This document shows positions 1 to 7,310 of a DNA stretch of 16,138 nt, one piece after another (position 1 is the first letter of the stretch; each line of letters opens with the position of its first letter). Under the pieces are notes generated by a model. That model saw only the letters and a list, made by a program, of their open reading frames with translations. It was not told where the DNA came from and searched no databases. Source of the stretch: Firmicutes bacterium UBA3906. GTDB lineage: Bacteria; Bacillota; Clostridia; Caldicoprobacterales; DTU083. Position numbers and translations under genes: made by a program. The DNA is taken from positions 1-16,138 of the forward strand of contig DGFG01000054.1 in assembly GCA_002391555.1 (NCBI GenBank), read 5' to 3'.

Positions 1-246
1 ATGAACGGGACCATAGGCCCCCAAGGAGAAAAAACCCAAAAGTTTGGGGACAAGCTCCAAGACTTTACCAATAAAAAAGTCCTATACTGGGATGAACGGT
101 TGACTTCAGTAGCTGCTAATAAGGCCATGATAAAAAGTGATGTACGAAGAGGAAAACGCAAGGAAATGATAGACCAATTAGCAGCCATACTGATTCTACA
201 ATCATATTTAGACTATATCAACAGGGAGCAGGAGCAAAATGGATAA
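1..246 (+). CDS. ruvX: Holliday junction resolvase-like RuvX/YqgF, 3' part only
   Basis: This is the C-terminal 81 residues of a YqgF/RuvX family protein, an RNase H-fold nuclease linked to 16S rRNA 5'-end maturation and proposed as a Holliday junction resolvase. The family signatures seen are the opening MNGTIGPQGE, the DERLT motif at residues 31-35 of the fragment, and a basic stretch leading to the conserved Asp in IDQLAA (Asp58). The family is usually about 140 residues. The Met at position 1 is the internal Met of the conserved N-M-N-G-T motif, not a start, so roughly the first 60 residues, including the first catalytic Asp, lie before the window. The stop overlaps the next gene by 8 bp, which suggests translational coupling. 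Identification is secure; the activity is known only from the family. Confidence 0.93.
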   Translation: MNGTIGPQGEKTQKFGDKLQDFTNKKVLYWDERLTSVAANKAMIKSDVRRGKRKEMIDQLAAILILQSYLDYINREQEQNG

Positions 247-535
247 TGGAAAAAGCAATATCGTAGAACTTGTAGATGAAAATGGTAACAATACTTTATT
301 TGAACATCTAATGACACTAGACTATAAGGACTCCGAATACATAGTACTGTCACCTTTAGATGAGGCTAGCGACCAAGAAGGAGAAAGCCAAATTGTAATA
401 CTAAGGGTAGAGCAAGATGAAAAGGGCGATGACTTATATCTAGCAATAGAAGATGATACAGAGCTCAATGAGGTTTTCATCGCTGTTAATGAGATATATG
501 GTCAGGATGTAGATATTGGCGAATTTGAAAACTAA
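239..535 (+). CDS. yrzB: DUF1292 family protein (YrzB-like)
   Basis: A 98-residue, strongly acidic protein of the DUF1292 family. The family pattern is visible: an early VELVDENGN segment, a repeated beta-type core around EYIVLSPLDEA and SQIVILRVEQDE, and a C-terminal half with IEDDTELNEVF. There is no signal peptide or membrane segment, so it is expected to be cytoplasmic. Its biochemical role is not known. It starts inside the end of ruvX, with an AGGAG at 230-234 just before the ATG. The ruvX-yrzB pairing is typical of Firmicutes and supports the call. No convincing terminator follows it before the chemotaxis operon. Confidence 0.9.
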   Translation: MDNGKSNIVELVDENGNNTLFEHLMTLDYKDSEYIVLSPLDEASDQEGESQIVILRVEQDEKGDDLYLAIEDDTELNEVFIAVNEIYGQDVDIGEFEN

Positions 536-694
536 CATGGAGAAAGAACAAGCAAACAAAAATACTAAAGAAAATTTTAAAATAAATAAATAATTAAATA
601 ACAAGGATTTAGTAAAGATTTGTCGAATATTAATTTTGATTAGAATTTAAGGGATATATAACCACAATTAAGCAAAGAAAAACTATCAGAGATA

Positions 695-702
695 ACCGTT
701 AT
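695..702 (+). promoter_or_regulatory. Possible sigma-D (sigma-28) -10 element upstream of cheY
   Basis: ACCGTTAT at 695-702 matches six of eight bases of the motility sigma factor -10 consensus GCCGATAT. A GAAA at 677-680 lies 14 bases upstream, where a TAAA-type -35 element is expected at 14-16 bases. Transcription would begin near 710, about 30 bases before the cheY start. The location before a chemotaxis operon makes it plausible, but the match is partial in an AT-rich region. The remainder of the 203-bp gap (536-738) holds no other clear signal. Confidence 0.35.
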
Positions 703-738
703 TATTGTCTCATATTAAAAATGGGGGATATAAGGATT

Positions 739-1104
739 ATGGCAAAAAAAATACTCATTGTTGATGACGCACTGTTTATGAGGATGATGATAAAAAACAT
801 TTTAACAAAAAATGGTTATGAAGTGGTAGCAGAAGCTGAAAACGGTTTAAAAGCAATAGAAAAATATCAACAAACAAATCCTGATTTAGTAATTATGGAT
901 ATTACAATGCCAGAACTCAACGGTATTGAAGCCGTTCGCAGGATAAAGAAGATCAATAAGGACGCAAAAATTATTATGTGTTCGGCAATGGGACAACGTT
1001 CAATGGTGTTCGAGTCTTTGCAGGCAGGTGCAAGAGACTTCATTTTAAAGCCCTTCCAAGCAGAAAGAGTACTAGATGCAGTAAAAAAGGCTACATACAG
1101 TTAA
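739..1104 (+). CDS. cheY: Chemotaxis response regulator CheY
   Basis: A 121-residue single-domain receiver with no output domain, as expected of CheY, which carries the phosphoryl signal from CheA to the flagellar motor switch. The active-site set is complete: the acidic pair Asp9-Asp10 (ILIVDD), phospho-acceptor Asp54 (VIMDITMP), Ser82 in the switch Thr/Ser position, and Lys104 in FILKPF. The chosen ATG at 739 follows a GGGGGAT sequence (723-729) and yields the canonical MAKKILIVDD start. The in-frame ATG at 721 has no ribosome binding site and would add six residues. First gene of a chemotaxis operon, 47 bp before cheA. A different stand-alone receiver cannot be excluded from sequence alone, but the context strongly favours CheY. 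Confidence 0.93.
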   Translation: MAKKILIVDDALFMRMMIKNILTKNGYEVVAEAENGLKAIEKYQQTNPDLVIMDITMPELNGIEAVRRIKKINKDAKIIMCSAMGQRSMVFESLQAGARDFILKPFQAERVLDAVKKATYS

Positions 1105-1151
1105 GGAGAACATAGATTTCTATCGCACAGTATTACACAGGGGGTAATATT

Positions 1152-3179
1152 ATGGATAATAGCAACTATCTATCTTTGTTTTTAGAGGAAAGCAAAGAGA
1201 ATCTTGAAAATATCAGTAGGAATCTGCTATTACTTGAAAAGGATAGCCAAGATGCCAGCATTATTGATGATATATTCAGGTCAGCACATACACTAAAGGG
1301 TATGGCTAGCACTATGGGCTTTAATGCTATGGCCTCCTTAACTCATAGTATGGAAAATGTCTTAGATGAAGTGCGTAAGAACAAACTTTTCCTATCACCT
1401 GCAATAATAGACCTATTACTCCAGTGCTATGATTTCCTTGACCTATGTCTACAGGATGTAGAACTTACAGGTTCAGAAGGAGAACGTGACGCAAGCGAGC
1501 TAAAACAAGGTTTGCTTAGCTTTATATCGGATACTCAAGCAGAACCAGTCCAAGAAAAAGAGGATAAAAAGGGTCAAGCAAAAGCTAAAGACAAACAAGA
1601 AGAAGCACAAATAGTAGAACATATATCAGATGTTGATCTTGATGTATACCAAAAAGATATTATTAGTGAGAGTGGACAACAAGGTTTTAATACATTTAAC
1701 ATTAAAATTCAATTAGTATCTGACTGTTTGCTAAAATCAGCTCGTGCCTATATTGTTTTCAGAGAATTAGAAACACTAGGAGAAATAGTAGCTTCTAACC
1801 CTAGTGCAGAGGACATAGAAGAAGAACAGTTCGGTAACACATTTAGTGTGATATTAGTGACCACCTCAGATGTAGAAGCAGTTAAGCATGTACTTGACCT
1901 AGTGACTGAGCTTGAGTCTGTTGAGATCACACAAATAAGTACAGAGACTGAAAAACCAGTCGTTAATGATATAGAGGTAGGAAAACATCAAAAGGCCAGT
2001 CCGCAGAAGAAAACTACCACTAGCAGCAAACTTGGTAAGAGTATTCGTGTAGATATCGACAGGCTAGATTCTTTGATGAATCTTGTTAGTGAGCTTATAA
2101 TTGTTAAAAATAGAATCCAAAGTGAAAATAGCTATGAACAGGACAAAAACCTCTTAGAGTCTGTAGAATATCTCGGAAGAGTAACTACAGACCTTCATGA
2201 AACTGTTATGAAGGTTAGGATGGTACCCGTTGAAATAGTATTTAACCGGTTCCCGAGAATTATTAGAGACCTGGCCAAGGAAACTCACAAATCTGTTGAA
2301 CTAATTACAGAAGGTTCAAATACAGAGGTAGACAGGTCAATAATTGATGAACTTAGTGAACCACTTATTCACTTAATTAGGAATTCTATTGACCATGGCC
2401 TAGAAACAAAAGAAGAAAGGATTAAAAATGGCAAGCCTGAAACTGGATACATATATCTAAGGGCCTATCATGAAGGCAACAATGTAGTTATAGAAGTAGA
2501 AGATGATGGACAAGGGCTTGACATAGATAAAATCCGAGAAAAGATCGTAAAACTTGACCTAGCATCAGAGGAAACCATCAAAGAGACAGATGATAATCAA
2601 GTTATGTCCTTTATTTTTGAGCCTGGTTTTACTACTTCTGATGCAGTTACTAATATTTCTGGGCGTGGAGTTGGCCTTGATGTGGTAAAGACAAAAATCG
2701 AGGCCCTTGGTGGTATAGTAGATATCTCAACAGGAAAATCAAAGGGTACAAAATTTACAATTAGATTACCACTCACTTTGTCTATTATAAAAGCCCTTTT
2801 AGTAAAGGTCTCAGACGAAAAATATGCTTTACCACTAGGTTCGATTGCAGAGATATTAGAAGTTGAATCAGAACAGATTAACAAGCTAAAAGAACAAGAA
2901 CTTATCCAGTATAGGGGTCAGTTGATACCAGTTATAAGGCTAAAGAAACTGCTAAAAACGCCTGAAGACAATATTAGAGAACCTGACAGACTAATCATGG
3001 TTATAGTTAAAAAGGGTGAGAGACATTTTGGTCTAGTGATAGATGATTTAGTAGGCCAACAAGAAATAGTTATCAAGTCCCTTGGCGAATACCTAGCAGA
3101 TATACAGATAGTTTCCGGGGCAACCATACTCGGCGATGGTAGTATTGCTCTAATACTTGATATTAATCATGTAGCATAA
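1152..3179 (+). CDS. cheA: Chemotaxis histidine kinase CheA
   Basis: A complete 675-residue CheA, the cytoplasmic kinase that phosphorylates CheY under receptor control. Domains in order: P1/HPt (about 1-125) with the phosphorylated His46 in RSAHTLKGMA; a charged linker (about 130-165); a P2 CheY-docking domain (about 178-262); a second linker; the P3 dimerisation helices (about 296-365); the P4 ATPase with N box His408-Asn411 and His415 (LIHLIRNSIDHGLE), G1 box DDGQG (451-455) and G2 box GRGVGLD (504-510); and the CheW-like P5 regulatory domain (about 545-675). No catalytic residue appears missing. An AGGGGGT precedes the ATG. It lies between cheY and cheW with short gaps, consistent with one transcript. 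Confidence 0.97.
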   Translation: MDNSNYLSLFLEESKENLENISRNLLLLEKDSQDASIIDDIFRSAHTLKGMASTMGFNAMASLTHSMENVLDEVRKNKLFLSPAIIDLLLQCYDFLDLCLQDVELTGSEGERDASELKQGLLSFISDTQAEPVQEKEDKKGQAKAKDKQEEAQIVEHISDVDLDVYQKDIISESGQQGFNTFNIKIQLVSDCLLKSARAYIVFRELETLGEIVASNPSAEDIEEEQFGNTFSVILVTTSDVEAVKHVLDLVTELESVEITQISTETEKPVVNDIEVGKHQKASPQKKTTTSSKLGKSIRVDIDRLDSLMNLVSELIIVKNRIQSENSYEQDKNLLESVEYLGRVTTDLHETVMKVRMVPVEIVFNRFPRIIRDLAKETHKSVELITEGSNTEVDRSIIDELSEPLIHLIRNSIDHGLETKEERIKNGKPETGYIYLRAYHEGNNVVIEVEDDGQGLDIDKIREKIVKLDLASEETIKETDDNQVMSFIFEPGFTTSDAVTNISGRGVGLDVVKTKIEALGGIVDISTGKSKGTKFTIRLPLTLSIIKALLVKVSDEKYALPLGSIAEILEVESEQINKLKEQELIQYRGQLIPVIRLKKLLKTPEDNIREPDRLIMVIVKKGERHFGLVIDDLVGQQEIVIKSLGEYLADIQIVSGATILGDGSIALILDINHVA

Positions 3180-3194
3180 GGGAGGGGTATCACA

Positions 3195-3656
3195 ATGACC
3201 TTAGATTATGATATGGAAGCTTATAAAGACGTCCAGTATATAGTTTTTAGGCTTGACGATGAGTATTTCGGTGCAAGTGTAAAACACGTAGAATCAATAG
3301 AAAGGTTTTCACCTATTACTCGTGTACCAACAGATAAAGAATCAACAATAGGGGTGATAAACCTTAGGGGAGAAGTAATTCCTGTTGTTGATCCAAAAAA
3401 AATGCTTGGTATCCTTGATAGCCAAAGCAAGCAAAACTCAAAGAGCAGAATAATAATCACAGATATCTCAGGCAATAAGGTTGGTATCCTAGCTGATAGT
3501 GCAGTTGAAGTGTGTGAAATAGACAAAAAAATGATACAGGAAAATATCAAGATGTTAAAGGGAAAAAATAAGGACTTTTTCAAAGGCGTAGCCCAGATTA
3601 AAGATAGATATGTTATGATAATCGATTTTGAACAACTGCTTTGGAGTGAAAGTTAA
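3195..3656 (+). CDS. cheW: Chemotaxis coupling protein CheW
   Basis: A 153-residue single-domain CheW that links CheA (through P5) to chemoreceptors in the membrane arrays. Family features are the opening YIVFRLDDEYFGASVKHVESI, the conserved central segment GVINLRGEVIPVVDPKKMLG (about residues 53-72), the GILADSAVEV segment, and the C-terminal FFKGVAQIKDRYVMIIDFEQLL. There is no extra receiver domain, so it is CheW rather than CheV. The ribosome binding site GGGAGGGG lies between the cheA stop and this start. The cheC start codon follows its stop with no gap, indicating tight coupling. Confidence 0.95.
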   Translation: MTLDYDMEAYKDVQYIVFRLDDEYFGASVKHVESIERFSPITRVPTDKESTIGVINLRGEVIPVVDPKKMLGILDSQSKQNSKSRIIITDISGNKVGILADSAVEVCEIDKKMIQENIKMLKGKNKDFFKGVAQIKDRYVMIIDFEQLLWSES

Positions 3657-4280
3657 ATGTCTTTCGATATTGATCAGCTGTCAAATTTAGACCTAGACAT
3701 ACTAAAGGAAATTGGCAATATAGGGGCAGGGAATGCAGCTACGGCTTTGTCAACAATGCTTAACAAGACTATAGACATGAATGTACCTGAGGTCAAGGTT
3801 ATTGACTTAAAAGAAAGTAGTTTTTTTAAGGATGCAGAGACAACAGTAGCTGGTGTCTATGTCGAGTTTTATGGCGATATAAAGGGGACAATCCTTTTTA
3901 TAATCGAAGAAGATACCCTTGGAAAAATGCTGAGCATGCTTTTACCGCAACCTACTGAACTTGAAATAGACAAACTAAGTGATGTAGAGGTATCTGCATT
4001 AAGTGAGGTAGTAAACATTTTAGCAGGTTCTTATCTTATGGCCTTAAACACCTTCACAGGTCTTAGAGCTTATCATACCGTGCCAAACCTTGCAGTTGAC
4101 ATGGCAGCTGCAATATTGTCAGTACCAATCATAGAGTTTAGTTTGTATGGAGATAAGGCTGTTTTCATCGAATCTAATTTAACAGATGGGACAGATAATA
4201 TAAATAATTATTTTATTTTTATTCCAAGTGTAAATAGCTTCCCAGTGTTATTACAAGCTCTCCTTGAGGTTATAAAATGA
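3657..4280 (+). CDS. cheC: CheY-P phosphatase CheC
   Basis: A 207-residue protein of the CheC/CheX/FliY phosphatase family, which dephosphorylates CheY-P. Both active-site motifs of CheC are present: Glu18-x-x-Asn21 in LKEIGNIGAGNA and Glu117-x-x-Asn120 in LSEVVNILAGS. Having two sites and lacking a FliN-like C-terminal domain distinguishes it from CheX (different arrangement) and FliY. It starts immediately after the cheW stop, and its last codons overlap cheD by four bases (ATGA). In the family, CheC binds CheD, which raises its phosphatase activity; the overlap here fits production of the two partners together. Confidence 0.95.
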   Translation: MSFDIDQLSNLDLDILKEIGNIGAGNAATALSTMLNKTIDMNVPEVKVIDLKESSFFKDAETTVAGVYVEFYGDIKGTILFIIEEDTLGKMLSMLLPQPTELEIDKLSDVEVSALSEVVNILAGSYLMALNTFTGLRAYHTVPNLAVDMAAAILSVPIIEFSLYGDKAVFIESNLTDGTDNINNYFIFIPSVNSFPVLLQALLEVIK

Positions 4281-4765
4281 AGAAAATAATACGTGTAGGC
4301 ATGGCAGACTTAAAGGTTGCAAAGAATGCCGAAATATTAACATCACTAGGCCTTGGTTCATGTGTTGGTATAGCTTTATATGATAAAAAAAGCAAAGTAG
4401 CAGGATTAGTTCATATAATGTTGCCCTATAGTGCAAAAATAAGAGATAATAAAAACCCTGCTAAATTTGCTGATGCTGGAATAAAGGAATTAGTTAAACA
4501 GATGACTAAGGCAGGAGCCAATAAATATAATATCACTGCTAAGATTGCCGGTGGTGCACAAATGTTCTCTTTTGCCAACAGCAACAATGACTTATTGACC
4601 ATCGGTGAGCGTAATGTAGCAGCTGTTTTAAAGACACTCGAAGAATTAGATATTAAATTATTAGGGCAGGACATTGGTGGGAATTGCGGTAGGTCAATTG
4701 ATTTTTGTAGTGATACTGGCATATTAAATATCAGAACAATTGGTTCTAGTAATAAGCAATTATAA
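4277..4765 (+). CDS. cheD: Chemoreceptor glutamine deamidase CheD
   Basis: A 162-residue CheD, which deamidates glutamines in chemoreceptors and is the binding partner of CheC. The catalytic Cys29 (GLGSCVGIALYD) and His46 (AGLVHIMLP) are present, as are the conserved KIAGGAQMF and GGNCGRSIDF segments. The third family catalytic residue, a Thr six positions before the Cys, appears to be Ser23, with Thr22 next to it; this is conservative. The ATG overlaps the cheC stop. It is the last gene of the chemotaxis block; no sigD follows, unlike in Bacillus. Confidence 0.96.
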   Translation: MKKIIRVGMADLKVAKNAEILTSLGLGSCVGIALYDKKSKVAGLVHIMLPYSAKIRDNKNPAKFADAGIKELVKQMTKAGANKYNITAKIAGGAQMFSFANSNNDLLTIGERNVAAVLKTLEELDIKLLGQDIGGNCGRSIDFCSDTGILNIRTIGSSNKQL

Positions 4766-4806
4766 AAAGGCAAATTTCATATAAACCACAGTAAATCCAC
4801 TTATAA

Positions 4807-4832
4807 TCCACTTAAAAGTGGACTTAATTTTT
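4807..4832 (+). terminator. Hairpin terminator after cheD
   Basis: A perfect 7-bp inverted repeat, TCCACTT (4807-4813) and AAGTGGA (4816-4822), is followed by a T-rich tract ending near 4832. It lies 42 bases after the cheD stop and before the rpsB promoter, where a terminator is expected. The arms are separated by only two bases, so the real stem is probably five to six pairs, and the T tract is interrupted. A second copy of the left arm (AATCCACTT, 4794-4802) could also pair with the right arm. Confidence 0.6.
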
Positions 4833-4867
4833 ATTGGGAAAAATAAGGCTAGCAATAGATTTTCATA

Positions 4868-4896
4868 TTGAATAAAGAAAATGGATATGTTATACT
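4868..4896 (+). promoter_or_regulatory. rpsB promoter (sigma-A type, extended -10)
   Basis: A -35 box TTGAAT (4868-4873) is separated by exactly 17 bases from a -10 box TATACT (4891-4896), and TG at 4888-4889 gives an extended -10. Five of six -10 bases and four of six -35 bases match the housekeeping consensus. Transcription would start near 4903, leaving an untranslated leader of about 100 nt before rpsB. It lies just after the cheD terminator, so rpsB and downstream genes can be expressed independently of chemotaxis. Confidence 0.75.
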
Positions 4897-4903
4897 ACTA
4901 TTT

Positions 4904-5004
4904 GTGATTACACACTCTTGTCTGACTGCTTAACAGAGTGCCTGGAATTTAGGTTGTTGAGTGGATTGAAGCAAGAGGAGGAAAAACTCGAGGAGGTGAA
5001 TTAA
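4904..5004 (+). promoter_or_regulatory. Structured leader of rpsB, possible autoregulatory site
   Basis: The leader can form a hairpin CACTCT (4913-4918) with AGAGTG (4935-4940), followed by a short one, CCTG (4941-4944) with TAGG (4950-4953). The left arm has rival partners: GAGTG at 4959-4963, and CAAGAG at 4972-4977, which pairs with CTCTTG (4915-4920) and runs into a purine-rich SD-like sequence. A near-perfect ribosome binding site AGGAGGTGA (4991-4999) precedes the ATG. Ribosomal protein S2 represses its own operon in other bacteria, so feedback here is plausible, but the pairings are short and no known S2 motif was recognised. Confidence 0.35.
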
Positions 5005-5775
5005 ATGGCTGTTGTATCTATGAAGCAGCTGCTTGAGGCAGGTGTTCATTTTGGACATCAGACTCGAAGATGGAACCCTAAAATGGCTCCTTATATTTTT
5101 ACAGATCGTAACGGGATCTATATTATAGACCTTCAAAAGACTGTGAAAAAGGTAGAAGAGGCCTACAATTTTGTTAGGGAACTATCCGAACAAGGTAAAG
5201 ATATTCTTTTCGTTGGTACAAAAAAACAAGCACAAGAATCAATAGAAGTCGAAGCCAAGCGTTGTGGTATGTATTATGTAAACCAAAGATGGTTAGGTGG
5301 CATGTTAACAAACTACAAGACTATCCGTCAACGTATCAAGAGGCTAGACCAGCTAGATGAAATGGAAACCAATGGTTCTTTTGATGTCTTACCAAAAAAA
5401 GAGGTCATTAAGTTAAAGCTTGAAAGAGACAAGCTAGAAAAGAACCTAGGCGGTATCAGAAAAATGAAGGGCCTTCCAGGAGCTATTTTTGTAGTAGATC
5501 CAAGAAAAGAAAGAATAGCAATTGCAGAAGCCCGGAATCTTGGTATACCAATAATCGCTATTGTTGATACCAACTGTGATCCAGACGAAGTAGATTACGT
5601 CATTCCTGGTAATGATGATGCTATAAGAGCAGTAAAGCTCTTTGCCAGCAAGATAGCAGATGCTGTTTTAGAGGGTCGCCAAGGCGAGCAACTAGATGAC
5701 GTAGAGACTGAAACTAACGAAGTTGAAGTCGAGGTCAGCAAAAGCGTAGAAGAGAATACTATAGTTAAAGAATAG
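5005..5775 (+). CDS. rpsB: 30S ribosomal protein S2
   Basis: A complete 256-residue S2 of the small ribosomal subunit. Hallmarks are the N-terminal [19 protein letters not shown] (about 9-27), [11 protein letters not shown], the KKQAQE and RWLGGMLTN segments, and the C-terminal core with [15 protein letters not shown] and [18 protein letters not shown]. The last 35 or so residues form an acidic tail, common in Firmicutes. The start is fixed by AGGAGGTGA five bases upstream. It heads the rpsB-tsf pair found in nearly all bacteria and is separated from tsf by a strong hairpin with a T run. Confidence 0.98.
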   Translation: MAVVSMKQLLEAGVHFGHQTRRWNPKMAPYIFTDRNGIYIIDLQKTVKKVEEAYNFVRELSEQGKDILFVGTKKQAQESIEVEAKRCGMYYVNQRWLGGMLTNYKTIRQRIKRLDQLDEMETNGSFDVLPKKEVIKLKLERDKLEKNLGGIRKMKGLPGAIFVVDPRKERIAIAEARNLGIPIIAIVDTNCDPDEVDYVIPGNDDAIRAVKLFASKIADAVLEGRQGEQLDDVETETNEVEVEVSKSVEENTIVKE

Positions 5776-5784
5776 TATTAGAGG

Positions 5785-5821
5785 GGGAAGAGAGGGCTTG
5801 AGCCCCTAATCTTCCCTTTTT
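5785..5821 (+). terminator. Intrinsic terminator/attenuator between rpsB and tsf
   Basis: A GC-rich hairpin with outer stem GGGAAGA (5785-5791) and TCTTCCC (5810-5816) and inner stem AGGGCT (5793-5798) with AGCCCCT (5801-5807, one bulged C) is followed directly by five Ts (5817-5821). This is a strong rho-independent terminator shape. Because tsf follows in 28 bases with no clear promoter between, it probably acts as a partial terminator that lowers tsf expression relative to rpsB. Confidence 0.85.
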
Positions 5822-5848
5822 GATTGTATATTTAAAGGAGGAAAACAT

Positions 5849-6496
5849 ATGATTTCTGCCAGTAAAGTAAAAGAGTTAAGAAATATAACAGGCGCAGGCA
5901 TGATGGACTGCAAAAGAGCCCTACAAGAAGTTAATGGAGATATAGACAAAGCAGTAGAATTATTACGTGAAAAGGGTTTAGCTGCAGCAGCTAAAAAGGC
6001 AGGCAGAATAGCTGCAGAAGGAGTAGTTGAGTCTTATATACATATGGGGGGCAAGATTGGTGTACTAGTAGAAGTAAACTGCGAAACAGACTTCGTAGCA
6101 AAAACACCAGAATTTAAAGCCTTTGTTAGAGACATTGCCATGCATATAGCTGCATCAAATCCCAGCTATTTATCAAGAGAAGACGTTCCTCAGGATGAGA
6201 TAGCAAAGGAAAAAGAGATTTTAAGAGCTCAAGCACTCAATGAAGGTAAGCCAGAAAAAATAGTAGACAAGATGGTAGAGGGCAGGATAGAAAAATACTT
6301 TAAAGAGAACTGCCTACTTGAGCAACCCTTTGTAAAGGACTCAGACAAATCCATTGATGATATTATAAAAGAGCAAATATCAAAGATTGGAGAAAATATC
6401 AATATACGAAGATTTACCCGTTATGAAATGGGAGAAGGCCTTCAAAAGAGAGAAGATGACTTTGTAAAAGAAGTAATGGAGCAGATGAAAGGCTAA
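5849..6496 (+). CDS. tsf: Translation elongation factor Ts
   Basis: A complete 215-residue EF-Ts, the nucleotide exchange factor that regenerates EF-Tu-GTP. The N-terminal UBA-like domain shows [25 protein letters not shown] split over residues 7-31, and the EF-Tu contact motif TDFVAK is at 80-85. The length fits the short EF-Ts form seen in many Clostridia; the E. coli protein is near 283 residues. AAAGGAGG lies seven to eight bases before the ATG at 5849, which fixes the start. It is flanked on both sides by hairpins with T runs, so its transcript may be set by partial readthrough from rpsB. Confidence 0.97.
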   Translation: MISASKVKELRNITGAGMMDCKRALQEVNGDIDKAVELLREKGLAAAAKKAGRIAAEGVVESYIHMGGKIGVLVEVNCETDFVAKTPEFKAFVRDIAMHIAASNPSYLSREDVPQDEIAKEKEILRAQALNEGKPEKIVDKMVEGRIEKYFKENCLLEQPFVKDSDKSIDDIIKEQISKIGENINIRRFTRYEMGEGLQKREDDFVKEVMEQMKG

Positions 6497-6502
6497 GCTT
6501 TT

Positions 6503-6531
6503 AGAGGAACACAATTGTGTTTCTCTTTTTT
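6503..6531 (+). terminator. Intrinsic terminator after tsf
   Basis: AGAGGAACAC (6503-6512) pairs with GTGTTTCTCT (6517-6526) as a 10-bp stem with one G-T wobble and an AATT loop, followed by Ts through 6531. The shape is a textbook rho-independent terminator placed just after the tsf stop. Readthrough or an unseen promoter must serve pyrH downstream. Confidence 0.85.
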
Positions 6532-6544
6532 AAATAAGAAGGAG

Positions 6545-6566
6545 ATTTTCTAGATATGTAGAAAAT
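6545..6566 (+). repeat. Perfect 8-bp inverted repeat in the pyrH leader
   Basis: ATTTTCTA (6545-6552) and TAGAAAAT (6559-6566) form a perfect inverted repeat around the six-base loop GATATG. It sits between the tsf terminator and the pyrH ribosome binding site GGAGG (6580-6584). It could be an operator or an RNA hairpin. The stem is AT-rich and would be weak as RNA, and no regulator is known from the sequence. Confidence 0.45.
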
Positions 6567-6591
6567 ATACTCTAAGAATGGAGGCTAGTAT

Positions 6592-7308
6592 ATGGATCAT
6601 AAACCTATATACAATAGAGTTGTGCTCAAGCTTAGCGGAGAAGCTTTAGCAGGAGAAAAAGGACATGGCTTTGATTCTGAGATACTTGATATGATAGCTG
6701 AAGAAGTAATAGAAATTAGCCAACTTGGTGTTGAGGTAGCCATTGTTGTCGGTGGAGGTAACATATGGCGAGGCCGTAGTGGTATAGGTATGGATAGAAC
6801 TACAGCTGATTATATGGGGATGCTGGCAACTGTTATAAATGCATTAGCGCTTCAGGATGCTATAGAAAATAAGGGATTACAAACTAGGGTTCAAACTGCT
6901 ATAGACATGAGACAGATAGCAGAGCCCTATATCAGGAGGAAGGCAATTAGACACCTTGAAAAAGGAAGGGTAGTAATATTTGCTAGTGGGACAGGTAATC
7001 CATATTTTTCAACGGATACTACTGCAGCTCTAAGGGCGGCAGAAATAGAAGCTGAGATAATTTTATTAGCAAAGAACATAGATGCAGTTTACGATGATGA
7101 TCCAAAGATTAATCCCAATGCAAAAAAATTAGACAGGATAAGTTATATAGATGTAATAAACCAAGGACTTGGAGTAATGGATTCAACTGCAATAACCTTA
7201 TGTATGGATAACCAGATACCAATTCTAGTATTTGGTCTTGAAAATAGACACAATATTAAATCAGCCGTAATGGGGAAAAAGATTGGCACAATAATTAAGG
7301 AGGGTTAA
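6592..7308 (+). CDS. pyrH: UMP kinase PyrH
   Basis: A complete 238-residue bacterial UMP kinase of the amino acid kinase fold, which converts UMP to UDP using ATP. Motifs seen are [19 protein letters not shown] (10-28), the glycine-rich [11 protein letters not shown] (54-64), the UMP-binding [21 protein letters not shown] (67-87, in part), the [20 protein letters not shown] segment (130-149) and [11 protein letters not shown] (161-171). The start has GGAGG seven bases upstream. frr begins two bases after its stop, and the frr ribosome binding site lies inside the last pyrH codons, so the two are coupled. Confidence 0.97.
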   Translation: MDHKPIYNRVVLKLSGEALAGEKGHGFDSEILDMIAEEVIEISQLGVEVAIVVGGGNIWRGRSGIGMDRTTADYMGMLATVINALALQDAIENKGLQTRVQTAIDMRQIAEPYIRRKAIRHLEKGRVVIFASGTGNPYFSTDTTAALRAAEIEAEIILLAKNIDAVYDDDPKINPNAKKLDRISYIDVINQGLGVMDSTAITLCMDNQIPILVFGLENRHNIKSAVMGKKIGTIIKEG

Positions 7309-7310
7309 AA

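Noticed and set aside
537..593. An 18-codon reading frame (ATG to TAA) directly after the yrzB stop.
   Set aside because: No ribosome binding site, Lys/Asn-rich content as expected from AT-rich noncoding DNA, and no recognisable similarity.
721..738. Upstream ATG for cheY.
   Set aside because: No ribosome binding site before it; it adds residues not found in CheY proteins, while ATG 739 has one at a usable distance.
1748..3583. Minus-strand reading frames of 60-120 codons opposite cheA and cheW.
   Set aside because: Ser/Ile-rich translations typical of antisense shadows, inside well-conserved genes and with no family features.
6543..6571. A housekeeping promoter for pyrH using TATACT at 6566-6571.
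   Set aside because: No acceptable -35 hexamer at 16-18 bases and no TG extension; kept only as a remark in the leader finding.
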